Below, piece by piece: positions 34,030-43,886 of a stretch of DNA of 64,000 bases. The stretch comes from an uncultured Bacteroidales bacterium (GTDB lineage Bacteria > Bacteroidota > Bacteroidia > Bacteroidales > UBA3824), in assembly GCA_937877455.1 (NCBI GenBank), contig CALFIU010000055.1, forward strand, positions 17,059 to 81,058. Direction: 5' to 3'. A model generated the notes under the pieces. It made no database searches. It worked only from the letters and a program-made list of their open reading frames with translations, and had not been told where the DNA came from. How positions within the stretch are numbered: the stretch's first letter is position 1; every line of letters begins with the position of its first letter. Position numbers and translations under genes: made by a program.

Positions 34030-35429
34030 TTCACAAAATTTTTTGTTAATGGTTCTATAAGTTTATCAATGTTGCCTGCACCTAAGGTTAGCAACACCTC
34101 TGTATCACTATTTTTAACGGTATTGATTATGTCTGTTGGATTATTAATAATTTTTACATCCTTATCGTACATCAATCTTGCAAGCATTTGAGAATTAACT
34201 CCTTCAATAGGTTTTTCTCGTGCAGGATAAATGTCCATCAAAATTACAGAATCAAGCAACGACAAACTTTTTGCAAATCCTTCGGCAAAATCTCGCGTAC
34301 GCGTATAAAGATGTGGTTGAAAAATTCCTGTTATTTTTTTGTCAGGAAACATCTTTCTCACCGATGTAACTGTTGCCTCAATTTCACGTGGATGATGCGC
34401 ATAATCGTCTATATAGACAAAATTTGAAGATTGAACATGAAAATCAAGTCGACGTTTTACACCACAAAAAGTTTCAAGACCTTTTTTAATAAAACTATGT
34501 TTTATTCCAACACAACACGAAGCTGCAACACAAGCCATAGAATTTTCTACGTTTACCCATCCGTGCGCTCCAAGCGTAATGTTTTCAATTACACCATTTG
34601 GGGTAACTGCATCGCAAACATAACACCCATTGACAATTTTTATATTACGTGCATAAAAATCGGCAGAACTATCGGTTGCTGAGTATGTCAATTTTTTTAT
34701 ATCATGTGTATCAATAAGTTTTTCTATGGGTTTATTAACAATAACAAATCCTTCTTTATCTCCCAATACTGCAAACTTATTAAAAGTTTCTATTACATCG
34801 TTACGGTCTTTATAAATATCAAGATGATCCGCATCGACATAGGTAATTATACTTACATAGGGTTTTAACCAAAGGAAAGACCTATCAAACTCGTCAGCCT
34901 CAGCTACAAGTAGTGTTTTAGGATTAGCGATATTTTCTTTTTTTTGTGGCAATCTAAAATTACTCCCAAGATTTTTTGATATACCACCTAAAAATGCGAA
35001 ATTATCCTTTCCCGATTCTGTTAATATGTTTGACATAATTGACGAGGTAGTGGTTTTGCCATGAGTACCAGCAACAGCAATAGTACAATAATTATCGGCA
35101 ATCATTCCCAACACACGTGCTCGTTTGAGCATCAAATATTTACGTTGTACAAAAAAACCGAAAATATTATTATCCTTTGGCACGGCAGGGGTAAACACCA
35201 CCATCGTTTTTTCAGGATTTTCGATACATTCAACAGGTATTGCATCTGTGTTGTCATCGTAACAAACACCAATGCCCTCATTTTGCAACTCGGTAGTAAG
35301 AGTACTTAGAGTGCGGTCATAACCATACACTTTTTTACCCATTACATTAAAATAACGGGCAAGGGCACTCATACCAATACCTCCAATTCCAAGAAAATAA
35401 ATATTATCTATGTTGTCAAATCCTATCAT
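34017..35429 (-). CDS. murC: UDP-N-acetylmuramate--L-alanine ligase (MurC)
   Basis: 470 aa cytosolic ligase that adds L-alanine to UDP-MurNAc, the first step of the stem peptide. The N-terminal Rossmann motif is YFLGIGGIGMSALARYF near residues 11-27. The ATP-binding loop is VAGTHGKTTTSS near 119. Further Mur-ligase motifs are EADEFDRSFLWLKP and YIDDYAHHPREIEAT. Seven bases separate it from the upstream lipoprotein gene, and it overlaps ftsQ downstream. Confidence 0.96.
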   Translation of the reverse strand: MIGFDNIDNIYFLGIGGIGMSALARYFNVMGKKVYGYDRTLSTLTTELQNEGIGVCYDDNTDAIPVECIENPEKTMVVFTPAVPKDNNIFGFFVQRKYLMLKRARVLGMIADNYCTIAVAGTHGKTTTSSIMSNILTESGKDNFAFLGGISKNLGSNFRLPQKKENIANPKTLLVAEADEFDRSFLWLKPYVSIITYVDADHLDIYKDRNDVIETFNKFAVLGDKEGFVIVNKPIEKLIDTHDIKKLTYSATDSSADFYARNIKIVNGCYVCDAVTPNGVIENITLGAHGWVNVENSMACVAASCCVGIKHSFIKKGLETFCGVKRRLDFHVQSSNFVYIDDYAHHPREIEATVTSVRKMFPDKKITGIFQPHLYTRTRDFAEGFAKSLSLLDSVILMDIYPAREKPIEGVNSQMLARLMYDKDVKIINNPTDIINTVKNSDTEVLLTLGAGNIDKLIEPLTKNFVNWRR

Positions 35430-35436
35430 TATACCA

Positions 35437-36330
35437 TTAATTGCTTGTTTCCGATGCTTTTTCTTGCAAAATTACGTCAATACGTTCCAAATAATTATTT
35501 ATTAAATCCATATCAACATTTTTCTTATTAAACTCGGAATAAGCACATTCCAAATAATATAAAGCCGAAGAAATGTTGTCTTCTTTTCTAATGAAAGTTC
35601 GTAAACCATCGTAACGTTCTTTTACTAAATTCATTTTGTATGCAGCTACAAGACTTTGTTTGCCGTTATATGGTTGATAAACATATTTTTGAAGTTTTTC
35701 TTCGCTAAAAGCGTTTTCATCAACTGCTGCAAGCTCTCGTTGAAAATCTGCAAACGAACTATTTAAAGCAGAGTTCCATTTTGCCACATCACTTTTCCAA
35801 ATAGCATTTAATGCTTGTATCATTGTATACATTACCTTTGACACTTCATAACGCGAAGCTTGCAAATATTTTGTCAAATCGCGAGTGTATGTTACTGAGG
35901 CTGTATCGTTGATTTCTTTCATACAATTGTTAGCACTTTGAGCTGCAAGCGTAAAATCTTCACTTTTAGAAGCATAATTTTCATCGCCATACAACGAATA
36001 TTGTTTTACTGCTTGTTTAAAAAGATTTATAAGTTCAATCTTTTTGCGCAAAGTATCGTTTGTTAAAACTGCTGGTGCGTAAGTAACACCACTTCCTGCC
36101 AACACACCAGCCATCGCCGTAGAAAAATCGTTGTCGGCCATTTTATCTTCCACAGTTGAATAAATCTCTGCCATACGCTCCAACACCGTTGCCGATTGAT
36201 TGGCTGCGTTAGCTTGATGGCTTTCTTGCTTTTGACTTTCTGACTTTGGTAAAAAGCAACCGCTCAAAAAGACTACAAAACCAAGTATTAAAACCGACAT
36301 TATTTTGTTCGGTACATTTTTTCTATGCAT
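35437..36330 (-). CDS. Lipoprotein of unknown function inside the mur-fts cluster
   Basis: 297 aa from the ATG at 36330; an in-frame start at 36366 would add 12 residues ahead of the signal. MSVLILGFVVFLSGCFLPKS gives a lipobox (LSGC). The mature part is predicted helical (KYLQASRYEVSKVMYTMIQA, YYLECAYSEFNKKNVDMDLI) and shows no domain I can name. It sits between murG and murC, 7 bases before murC, where one of the mur or ftsW genes would usually be. The tight spacing implies co-expression with wall synthesis and division genes, so a role in the envelope is a reasonable guess, not more. Confidence 0.65.
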   Translation of the reverse strand: MHRKNVPNKIMSVLILGFVVFLSGCFLPKSESQKQESHQANAANQSATVLERMAEIYSTVEDKMADNDFSTAMAGVLAGSGVTYAPAVLTNDTLRKKIELINLFKQAVKQYSLYGDENYASKSEDFTLAAQSANNCMKEINDTASVTYTRDLTKYLQASRYEVSKVMYTMIQALNAIWKSDVAKWNSALNSSFADFQRELAAVDENAFSEEKLQKYVYQPYNGKQSLVAAYKMNLVKERYDGLRTFIRKEDNISSALYYLECAYSEFNKKNVDMDLINNYLERIDVILQEKASETSN

Positions 36331-36412
36331 AATATTTTTAATTATTCTGTGCGTAAAATTATACAATATTTATAACTCATACATTAATTTTTTCAAAAAA
36401 AAATTAACAAAT

Positions 36413-37510
36413 TTATTTTTTTCCACCTATTTCTAAAATACGGGTTGCTATAATGCTTGCTGAATCTTTAACAGCAAGTTTTGCAATATTACAACTTAGC
36501 CTTTCTTGTGCATTTTCGTCATTACAAAGTTGTCCAACAATTTCAAACAACTTATCCTCGGCTTCGTTGTCCTTGATTATCATAGCAGCATTCTCATTAA
36601 CCAACGCCATTGCGTTTTTTGTCTGATGGTCTTCTGCAACGTTTGGCGAAGGAATAAAAACCACTGGCTTTGCAGCAAGACACAATTCCGACACCGACAA
36701 TGCTCCACTTCGCGACACAACAACATCTGCCGCTCGATAAGCGAAATCCATACGTTTTACAAACGCCATTGCTTTAACCAATGGGAAATCTCCTGCATTT
36801 AAAAAAGTGGCTATTTCATCGTAATATATCTTACCAGTCTGCCAAAGCAACTGAATTTCAGAGTTTTTAAACTCATCAAGATGTTTTTTTACACTTTTGT
36901 TAATAGTGGCTGCCCCAAGACTACCACCAATAACTAATATAGTTTTTTTATCCTTGTCTAATCCAAGTTGCTCGCGAGCTTCTTGTTTTGAGGCTACACA
37001 TTCCACAATATCGCTACGTACGGGATTGCCAGCAAACTCAATTTTTTCGGCATCAAAATATTTTTCCATGCCATGATAAGACGTAAAAATCTTTACTGCT
37101 TTTTTAGCAAGTATCTTGTTGGTTACTCCTGCATGCGAATTTTGTTCTTGTAAAACCACAGGGACATTCTTTTTTGCCGCAGCTCTTAATATAGGACCAC
37201 TTGCATACCCTCCAACTCCTACTGCTACATCAGGCTTAAAATCTCGCACTATTTTTCGCGATTTTAACATGCAAGCAGCAAGTTTGAAAAAAAACGTAAT
37301 GTTTTTAAACGAAAGTTTACGTTGAAAACCAGCGGCTGGCAAACCTACAATTTCAAAGCCTGCAGCAGGCACTTTTTCCATTTCAAGCTTATCCTTTGCA
37401 CCCACAAAAAGTATCTCAGTGTTTGGTGCAAGTTTTTTTATAGCTTGTGCAATAGCTATGGCTGGAAATACATGCCCACCGGTGCCGCCGCCGCCTATTA
37501 AAACTTTCAT
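36413..37510 (-). CDS. murG: UDP-GlcNAc--lipid I N-acetylglucosaminyltransferase (MurG)
   Basis: 365 aa, GT-B glycosyltransferase at the inner face of the membrane that converts lipid I to lipid II. The N-terminal glycine-rich loop KVLIGGGGTGGHVFPAIAIA (residues 2-21) is diagnostic. The second loop ILVIGGSLGAATINKSV lies near 190. The donor-binding region is VVSRSGALSVSELCLAAKP near 262, with DHQTKNA following. It is the first gene of the cluster in the window, and no fts/mur gene lies further upstream: the CBS gene follows after 128 bases. Confidence 0.96.
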   Translation of the reverse strand: MKVLIGGGGTGGHVFPAIAIAQAIKKLAPNTEILFVGAKDKLEMEKVPAAGFEIVGLPAAGFQRKLSFKNITFFFKLAACMLKSRKIVRDFKPDVAVGVGGYASGPILRAAAKKNVPVVLQEQNSHAGVTNKILAKKAVKIFTSYHGMEKYFDAEKIEFAGNPVRSDIVECVASKQEAREQLGLDKDKKTILVIGGSLGAATINKSVKKHLDEFKNSEIQLLWQTGKIYYDEIATFLNAGDFPLVKAMAFVKRMDFAYRAADVVVSRSGALSVSELCLAAKPVVFIPSPNVAEDHQTKNAMALVNENAAMIIKDNEAEDKLFEIVGQLCNDENAQERLSCNIAKLAVKDSASIIATRILEIGGKK

Positions 37511-37638
37511 TTCAAACTTTGTTTTACAATTTTTTTAACGGCAAAATTAAATAATTACTTTTTTTTTGCAAAAAAAATAAGGCTTTGTGTATAACTTTTT
37601 TTGGAACGATATTTTCTATAACGATTAGTTATTATTTT

Positions 37639-38307
37639 CTACACACTTATATAATTGATAAAAGCATCATAACGTTCTTCCATCAACTGGCTATATTTTT
37701 TATCACCACCAAAAACATTTTTTACAATATAGCCATTACGCTCAAGCCCTTGAACAATGCCAGAAGTATCCTGTCCATTAAGTTTTACAACCACCTCAAT
37801 AGTTTCTGCTTTTTTTGTGGCATTTGCATATAAACTAAGTATCTTTAAATTATAACTTTCTACAACACCTGCTATTACTGCCGATGAATAATTGCTTTTT
37901 GGCGTTTCAAGCACAAGCACCCCTCCATTGTGCGAGGCAGAAGTTATTTCGGCAATATGAGCAAGCAACTTTCGTTCTGTTATTGAACCAAGATATTTAT
38001 TTTCGTTATCTACCACTGGCAAAACAGACAACTTATTGGATACTAAAACATTAAGAGCATCGTAAACAAATTGAAACGAAAAAACGCAAGGCTGTGGCGG
38101 ATAAATACCACAATTTAAGATAGCCAAACTTATATCTGGAAGATTATAGACATCCTCATCCGATACCAACCCAACATAGCAACCATTTTTTCCAACAACT
38201 GGTAAATGAGAAACTTTTAAGTCTCTCATCAGTTGTAAAACCTTGTTGCCACTGTCTTTTAGTTTCAAGACTGGGATATTATTACATATTAACTGAGTTA
38301 ATGACAT
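37639..38307 (-). CDS. CBS-domain protein
   Basis: 222 aa with two CBS motifs. The first has LKVSHLPVVGKNGCYVGLVS near residues 30-49, the second NKLSVLPVVDNENKYLGSIT near 92-111. CBS pairs bind adenine nucleotides and usually act as regulatory modules. The last 80 residues form an ACT-like alpha/beta segment (VVESYNLKILSLYANATKKA, EVVVKLNGQDTSG). The protein is a stand-alone CBS-ACT type with no catalytic domain. It has its own -7 box in the divergent region shared with pdxJ. Ligand and target are unknown. Confidence 0.8.
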   Translation of the reverse strand: MSLTQLICNNIPVLKLKDSGNKVLQLMRDLKVSHLPVVGKNGCYVGLVSDEDVYNLPDISLAILNCGIYPPQPCVFSFQFVYDALNVLVSNKLSVLPVVDNENKYLGSITERKLLAHIAEITSASHNGGVLVLETPKSNYSSAVIAGVVESYNLKILSLYANATKKAETIEVVVKLNGQDTSGIVQGLERNGYIVKNVFGGDKKYSQLMEERYDAFINYISV

Positions 38308-38325
38308 ACATTATTTAATTTCGCC

Positions 38326-38334
38326 GCAAAATTA
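38326..38334 (-). promoter_or_regulatory. -7 box of the CBS-domain gene
   Basis: On the minus strand TAATTTTGC matches TAnnTTTGY exactly, 18 bases before the ATG at 38307. Confidence 0.55.
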
Positions 38335-38400
38335 AGCATATTTTTTTCATCAAACACTCATTAATAACATAAAAAAAACATTAAAAAAACATAAAATACC

Positions 38401-38409
38401 TAACTTTGC
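38401..38409 (+). promoter_or_regulatory. -7 box of pdxJ
   Basis: TAACTTTGC matches TAnnTTTGY exactly, 56 bases before the ATG at 38466, in the divergent intergenic region with the CBS gene. Confidence 0.55.
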
Positions 38410-38465
38410 CGCAAAATTAATGAGAGCAACGGCTACGGCCCAACTGCAAAATAAACATAATAACA

Positions 38466-39200
38466 ATGGAAATAACGCGACTGAGTGTAAACATCAACAA
38501 AATTGCCACCCTACGCAACGCACGCGGTGGTAATAACCCCAACGTTGTAATGGTAGCCAAAGACTGCGAAAGGTTTGGCGCGCAAGGAATTACAGTACAT
38601 CCTCGCCCCGACGAAAGACACATTCGCAAATCGGACGTAGAGCAACTAAAAAACGTTGTAAAAACAGAATTTAACATCGAAGGCTATCCCGACGAAAGAT
38701 TTATAAATCTTGTTTTGGACGCACACCCCGCACAGGTAACTCTTGTTCCTGATGCACCGGGACAAATAACGTCAAATCACGGTTGGGATGTTGTAAAATA
38801 CAAACCGCAATTACGCGAAGTTATCAAAACTTTTAAAGATGCAGGAATAAGAGTTTCGGTTTTTGTTGACACCAACCATGAAAACATACTACACGCAGGT
38901 GATTGTGGAGCCGACCGCGTGGAACTATACACAGAGCCGTATGCCGCACAGTATGCCACCGACAAAAAAGCTGCAGTAAAACCTTTTGCAGAAGCTGCTG
39001 CATTAGCCGAAGAACGAGGCATAGGCGTTAATGCAGGACACGATCTTAGCCTCGAAAACCTTGAGTTTTTCTTACGCAATTGTCCTCAAGTAAAGGAAGT
39101 TTCAATCGGACATGCTCTCATTTGCGACGCTTTATATTATGGTCTCGAAAATACCATTGGAATGTATTTAAACAAAATTGAAAGAGCTTTTTTTAATTAA
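38466..39200 (+). CDS. pdxJ: Pyridoxine 5'-phosphate synthase (PdxJ)
   Basis: 244 aa, standard length. It condenses 1-deoxy-D-xylulose 5-phosphate with 3-amino-2-oxopropyl phosphate to form pyridoxine 5'-phosphate, the last ring-closing step of the DXP-dependent vitamin B6 route. Typical blocks are RLSVNINKIATLRNARGG, GITVHPRPDERHI near residue 45, and VSVFVDTNHENI. GVNAGHDLSLENL near 190 and the end SIGHALICDALYYGL complete the barrel. The TonB-dependent receptor gene begins 47 bases downstream without a visible terminator. Confidence 0.96.
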   Translation: MEITRLSVNINKIATLRNARGGNNPNVVMVAKDCERFGAQGITVHPRPDERHIRKSDVEQLKNVVKTEFNIEGYPDERFINLVLDAHPAQVTLVPDAPGQITSNHGWDVVKYKPQLREVIKTFKDAGIRVSVFVDTNHENILHAGDCGADRVELYTEPYAAQYATDKKAAVKPFAEAAALAEERGIGVNAGHDLSLENLEFFLRNCPQVKEVSIGHALICDALYYGLENTIGMYLNKIERAFFN

Positions 39201-39247
39201 AACAAAAAAGAAAATAAATTATTATAACTTAAATAAACCTATAAATA

Positions 39248-42200
39248 ATGAAATTAAAATCAGCTTTGACGCTATTAGCGGTATTTTTAATATTTGCAAC
39301 GTCAGCATTTTCGCAAGTTACAACCTCTTCTATGAGCGGACAAGTAACAGAAAAAAGCGGAGAAACGCTTCCAGGTGCTACTATTGTGGCTGTTCATACA
39401 CCGTCAGGAACCCAATACGGTGTTGTAACAAACGAATCGGGTCGTTATTTTCTTCAAGGAATGCGTCCCGGTGGTCCATACAAGGTAACTATTCAGTTTG
39501 TAGGCATGAAACCTTCTGAACATAATGACATTTATTTGCCTCTTGGTGAAACGACAATCGTAGATGCAACTCTTGAAGACGAAAACACTGAAATAGAACA
39601 AGTTGTTGTTGTTGCCGATGCGCCAAAGACGGTAACAGGTGCAGCAACAAACTTCAACTCTGAAAAAATCGAAAATACTCCAACTATTACACGTAGCGTC
39701 TATGACGTGGCAAAACTTAATCCTCAGGCTCAAATAAACAAAAGTGGAGGTATTTCGTTTGCAGGAAGCAACAATCGTTACAATTCGTTTCAAATTGACG
39801 GAACAGTAAGCAACGACGTGTTTGGACTTTCTTCTGACGGAACTAATGGTGCACAGACAGGTGCAAATCCAATTTCACTTGAAACCATACAAGAAATTCA
39901 AGTTGTGGTTTCTCCATTCGATGTTACTCAGTCGGGATTTACTGGTGGTGGTATCAATGCGGTTACAAAATCTGGTACAAATAAGTTTACAGGAACTGCA
40001 TACGCTTATTACACCGACGAAAATTTGTATGGTAAATATTCTCAAGTAAAAGAAAAAGATGAAAAACTTGAAAACGAAATGACTCGTACTCTTGGTGTTA
40101 ATCTTGGTGGTGCAATTGTTAAAGATAAACTTTTCTTTTTTGTAAGTGCTGAAAATACCAAAAAAGAATGGCCAAACAACTATTTCCCCGGTGCTGACTA
40201 TTATTCAACCGACAAAAATGGCGTTACTACATATGATTATATTTCTTTGCAAGAAGCAAATGCTATTGCCGATAAATTTAAAAGCGTTACAGGTATTCAA
40301 GAAAGCGTTTCAAAACGCGATTTGGAACAACAAGCGTGGAATTTTCTTGCACGTTTAGATTGGAATATTAGTAATAAACATAAACTTGCACTTCGTTATC
40401 AGTACAACGATTCTTATAAAGATAGTTATTCATCAGGCGCAAAAACGTATTATTTTGCAAATTCTGGATACAGAATTACAGATAAGACTAATTCTGTTGT
40501 ATTGGAACTTAACTCTCGTTTCAGCGACAAATTGTATAACGAACTTCGTGCTGGACTTACCACTGTTCGAGACCAAAGAGATTTGGATTATACATCTCCT
40601 AACATTTCTATTTCGTCGGCTGGTGGTGAATATGATGTTTCAACCAATACTTGGGGTACTGGCAACAAACAAATATATCTTGGAACAGAATATTCTTCTG
40701 GAGCAAACCACTTAAAAGTAGATGTTTACACCTTTGAAGATAACTTGTCGTATTACAAAGGTAATCATACTTTCACCTTTGGAACACACGAAGAGTTTTA
40801 TAAGATGAACAATCTTTTTATTCAAGCGGTCAACGGTGCATATTATTACAACAGCACACAAGATTTCTTGGATGATAACGCATATCGTTTTGTTTACAAT
40901 TATTCCGACCCAGTTATCACTGGCACAAACCGTTGGGCAGGAACCACCAAGGCTGGTCAGTGGGGATTTTATGCACAAGATAAATGGCGTTTAACAAATT
41001 TCTTTGTTTTGTCGTATGGTTTAAGAATTGACATTCCTCAAACCTTCAATTCTCCTTCTACAAACGATGCTTTCAATGCGAGCGATTATTCCAAAAACTA
41101 TGGAGTTGAAGTTGGTCAAGCCCCAAAAGCCGCAGTAATGTGGTCGCCACGTTTGGGATTTCGTTGGTATCTTGACAGCGAGCGCAAAACACTTCTTCGC
41201 GGTGGATTGGGTATGTTTACAGGACGTGTTCCTTTTGTGTGGTTGACCAATCTTTGGAACAACACAGGTGTAGAAATGAAAGGCACAACCATTAGCAAAG
41301 ATGTTCCTTCTTTTGCACAATACGGTACAGACCCAGTTGCTGCAATGAACTCAGCGGCAGGTTCTGCGTCAAAACCAACAATTAATACTGCTGACAAGAA
41401 TTTTAAATATCCGCAAGTTTTCCGTACAAGTTTGGCTTTGGAGCAACGTCTTCCTTACAATCTTAAAGTTACGGCAGAAGGGCTCTATTCCAAAACACTT
41501 AATAACGTATTTTTCAGAAACCTTGCTCTTACCGAAAGTGGTCATGTCTATGCTGTTGAAGGTTTAGCTGAAAGTGCAGCACCTTATTATACTATAAATT
41601 CAGGTGATTATTATAGTATCATCAACCTTGAAAATACAAACAAAGGCTACACATACTCATTTAGTGCAAAAATAGAGCAGTCGTTGAGGTTTGGATTGGA
41701 CTGGATGGCATCTTATACTTTTGGTCATTCTAAGTCTGTTAATGACGGAACAAGTTCTGTTGCATATTCCAACTGGAAATACAATTATTCTATCGACACC
41801 AATTCTCCAGACGAACTTTCATATTCGCTATTTGATATTCCACACAAGGTTATGGCAACAATTTCATACACCACACCAAAATATGCAAACGGTCTTTTAT
41901 CTACTACTATTGCTGTTACATATAATGGTTTTAGCGGACAACGTTATTGTTTGAGTATGAACGAAGCAGTTGACTATAATGGTGATGGTCAGAAAGGTAA
42001 CTCGCTTTTGTATATTCCTACTGAGGATGAACTTAGTAAAATGAATTTTGTGTCGGAAGAAGATCGTCAAAAATTTGCAGCATGGATTGCTGACGATGAT
42101 TATGCAAGCGAGCATCGTGGAGAATATGCTTGTCGTTATTCTAACCTTGCACCGTTTGAAAATCATTTTGACCTTCATTTCGCTGAAAATATTTTCTATC

Positions 42201-42436
42201 TAAAAGAGCGTGGAAGCAAAGTTCAATTAACTTTCGATATTACCAACTTTGGAAATCTACTCAATAAAGATTGGGGAACTTATTATTCTTCGGCATATAA
42301 TCTTCAAGTGTTGAAAGTAACAGAGGTAGACAAAGATAGTCGTGTTGCAAAATTCTCGTTCAACGATGGTAAACTTGCAATCAACGATTTTTATTCTCGT
42401 TGGCATGCTCAAATTGGTATTAAAGTTGTTTTCTAA
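39248..42436 (+). CDS. Oar-like TonB-dependent receptor
   Basis: 1062 aa outer-membrane receptor. A signal peptide (residues 1-22, ending SAFS) is followed by a carboxypeptidase-regulatory-like beta-sandwich at about 28-105 (GETLPGATIVAVHTPSGTQY). A TonB-plug-like region follows at about 115-235 (YNSFQIDGTVSNDVFGL, FTGGGINAVTKSGTNKFTGT), then a large beta-barrel rich in aromatic strands, ending HAQIGIKVVF with the final Phe usual for outer-membrane proteins. The order regulatory domain-plug-barrel with the GGGINAVTKSGTN motif is that of Oar/OmpA-related receptors. No SusD partner is present, so it is not a polysaccharide utilisation pair. The substrate is unknown. Confidence 0.88.
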   Translation: MKLKSALTLLAVFLIFATSAFSQVTTSSMSGQVTEKSGETLPGATIVAVHTPSGTQYGVVTNESGRYFLQGMRPGGPYKVTIQFVGMKPSEHNDIYLPLGETTIVDATLEDENTEIEQVVVVADAPKTVTGAATNFNSEKIENTPTITRSVYDVAKLNPQAQINKSGGISFAGSNNRYNSFQIDGTVSNDVFGLSSDGTNGAQTGANPISLETIQEIQVVVSPFDVTQSGFTGGGINAVTKSGTNKFTGTAYAYYTDENLYGKYSQVKEKDEKLENEMTRTLGVNLGGAIVKDKLFFFVSAENTKKEWPNNYFPGADYYSTDKNGVTTYDYISLQEANAIADKFKSVTGIQESVSKRDLEQQAWNFLARLDWNISNKHKLALRYQYNDSYKDSYSSGAKTYYFANSGYRITDKTNSVVLELNSRFSDKLYNELRAGLTTVRDQRDLDYTSPNISISSAGGEYDVSTNTWGTGNKQIYLGTEYSSGANHLKVDVYTFEDNLSYYKGNHTFTFGTHEEFYKMNNLFIQAVNGAYYYNSTQDFLDDNAYRFVYNYSDPVITGTNRWAGTTKAGQWGFYAQDKWRLTNFFVLSYGLRIDIPQTFNSPSTNDAFNASDYSKNYGVEVGQAPKAAVMWSPRLGFRWYLDSERKTLLRGGLGMFTGRVPFVWLTNLWNNTGVEMKGTTISKDVPSFAQYGTDPVAAMNSAAGSASKPTINTADKNFKYPQVFRTSLALEQRLPYNLKVTAEGLYSKTLNNVFFRNLALTESGHVYAVEGLAESAAPYYTINSGDYYSIINLENTNKGYTYSFSAKIEQSLRFGLDWMASYTFGHSKSVNDGTSSVAYSNWKYNYSIDTNSPDELSYSLFDIPHKVMATISYTTPKYANGLLSTTIAVTYNGFSGQRYCLSMNEAVDYNGDGQKGNSLLYIPTEDELSKMNFVSEEDRQKFAAWIADDDYASEHRGEYACRYSNLAPFENHFDLHFAENIFYLKERGSKVQLTFDITNFGNLLNKDWGTYYSSAYNLQVLKVTEVDKDSRVAKFSFNDGKLAINDFYSRWHAQIGIKVVF

Positions 42437-42461
42437 CCGCCAATAAAAAATTATATAATAA

Positions 42462-42497
42462 AAAACACCGTTCAAATAATTTGGACGGTGTTTTTTT
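42462..42497 (+). terminator. Terminator after the TonB-dependent receptor gene
   Basis: ACACCGTTCAAAT and its complement ATTTGGACGGTGT form a stem with a short A/T loop, followed by a T run. The A run before the stem would let it work in the other direction too. Confidence 0.75.
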
Positions 42498-42592
42498 GTA
42501 ACTTTTTATCATTTTTTTGAAAAGTAATGCGTCAAAATAAAATTATAATGTGCGGAAATCGCATTTTTTTTGAGATTATGCACAGTATAAAT

Positions 42593-43609
42593 TTAATCTA
42601 TAAGCTTAACTTTATATTTTCTCGAACCAAGTCCTATTTTTTCGGCGTGTTCAAGAATATGAATACCATGCTGTTGCTCTATACGCTTAATAAGAGATGT
42701 AGCATCGTCGCCTTCAACATTTTTATGTTTGTAAACCAAATCAATACAAGCCTGATCCAAAGCAACAGGATCTAAGGACGCAAGTATACCCATATCTTTA
42801 AGTTCAGGAGGTGCAGGATTGCCATTACAATCACAATCTATTGAAATATTATTCATTACAGCAATATAGACAATCTTATTTTTTAAATAATCGGCTACAG
42901 CTGCAGCAGCAGTTGCCATGCACTCCACAAATTTGTCTTGGTTTTCAGGAAATATATTTTCCCATAGGTTAGACACACTTTCGGTAAGTCCATTAGAATG
43001 AATATATGCCTTTCCATTTGCCGAAGCTACACCAATACTTTGATTTTTTAACACACCACCAAAACCAGCCATTTGATGACCTTTAAAATGTGCAAGATTA
43101 ATCATAAAATCATAATTGGATAGGTGGCTACCAACAATATTATATTTCATATAAGTGGTATCGCGCACTGGAATTTTAAACTCACCTTCCTCATCCATAA
43201 TATCAACAACAGCAATATCACGGTAGCCACGTTTATCAATTTCTTTCCAATGGCTTTCGGTGGTATTGCGCGAACCAGCATAGGCAGTATTACATTCAAC
43301 AATTGTTCCATCAACTTTATCGACAAGTTTTTTTATAAATTCTGGTCTAAGTTGATTAGATTTTTCCGATTCGCCAGTACTAATTTTTACAGCCACACGC
43401 CCTTGTGCCTCAACACCAAGTGTTTCGTAAATTTTTACAAGTACATCGGGCGAAATTTCCGTAGTCATATAAACTACAGAAGCATTTTCTGCAAAACTAC
43501 TATCCTGCGATGATTTTTCCGAATTTCTAGCTTGGCCTGTTCCACCACATCCACATGCAGTTACAGCCATAGCAGTTAAAAACATTGTTGTTCTCAATCC
43601 TTTTTTCAT
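42593..43609 (-). CDS. DUF362-domain lipoprotein
   Basis: 338 aa from the ATG at 43609; the longer in-frame start at 43672 would add 21 non-signal residues. MKKGLRTTMFLTAMAVTACG is a lipoprotein-type signal with Cys19. The mature protein is a DUF362 domain: VAVKISTGESEKSNQLRPEF, TIVECNTAYAGSRNTTESHW, INLAHFKGHQMAGFGGVLKN, and a C-terminal block ILASLDPVALDQACIDLVY. Two cysteines in SIDCDCNGN could bind a metal, but there is no ferredoxin-type 4Fe-4S domain as in many DUF362 proteins. The function of the family is not established. Confidence 0.8.
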   Translation of the reverse strand: MKKGLRTTMFLTAMAVTACGCGGTGQARNSEKSSQDSSFAENASVVYMTTEISPDVLVKIYETLGVEAQGRVAVKISTGESEKSNQLRPEFIKKLVDKVDGTIVECNTAYAGSRNTTESHWKEIDKRGYRDIAVVDIMDEEGEFKIPVRDTTYMKYNIVGSHLSNYDFMINLAHFKGHQMAGFGGVLKNQSIGVASANGKAYIHSNGLTESVSNLWENIFPENQDKFVECMATAAAAVADYLKNKIVYIAVMNNISIDCDCNGNPAPPELKDMGILASLDPVALDQACIDLVYKHKNVEGDDATSLIKRIEQQHGIHILEHAEKIGLGSRKYKVKLID

Positions 43610-43851
43610 TTTACTTTTTTTATTAGATTTCAAATACAAAATTGTCAGTTTTTGTTTAATACAAAAGTACAAAATTTACGGTAAAAATTACCTAAATTAC
43701 TTTCAATTACAATTATGCTTTACCAAAATAGAACAAAATACTAAAAAAAACTCCGCATTTACGATTTCGTTCGCCTAAAAAAAATCTAATTTTTAGAACT
43801 ATCCTTATGTTAAAAAACAAAAAAAAAATTGCATGAAAAAAGTTAAATAAG

Positions 43852-43860
43852 TATATTTGC
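43852..43860 (+). promoter_or_regulatory. -7 box of the mutL-rhomboid gene run
   Basis: TATATTTGC matches TAnnTTTGY exactly, 26 bases before the ATG at 43887. Confidence 0.6.
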
Positions 43861-43886
43861 AAAAATTAATACAAAAAAAAGAGATT

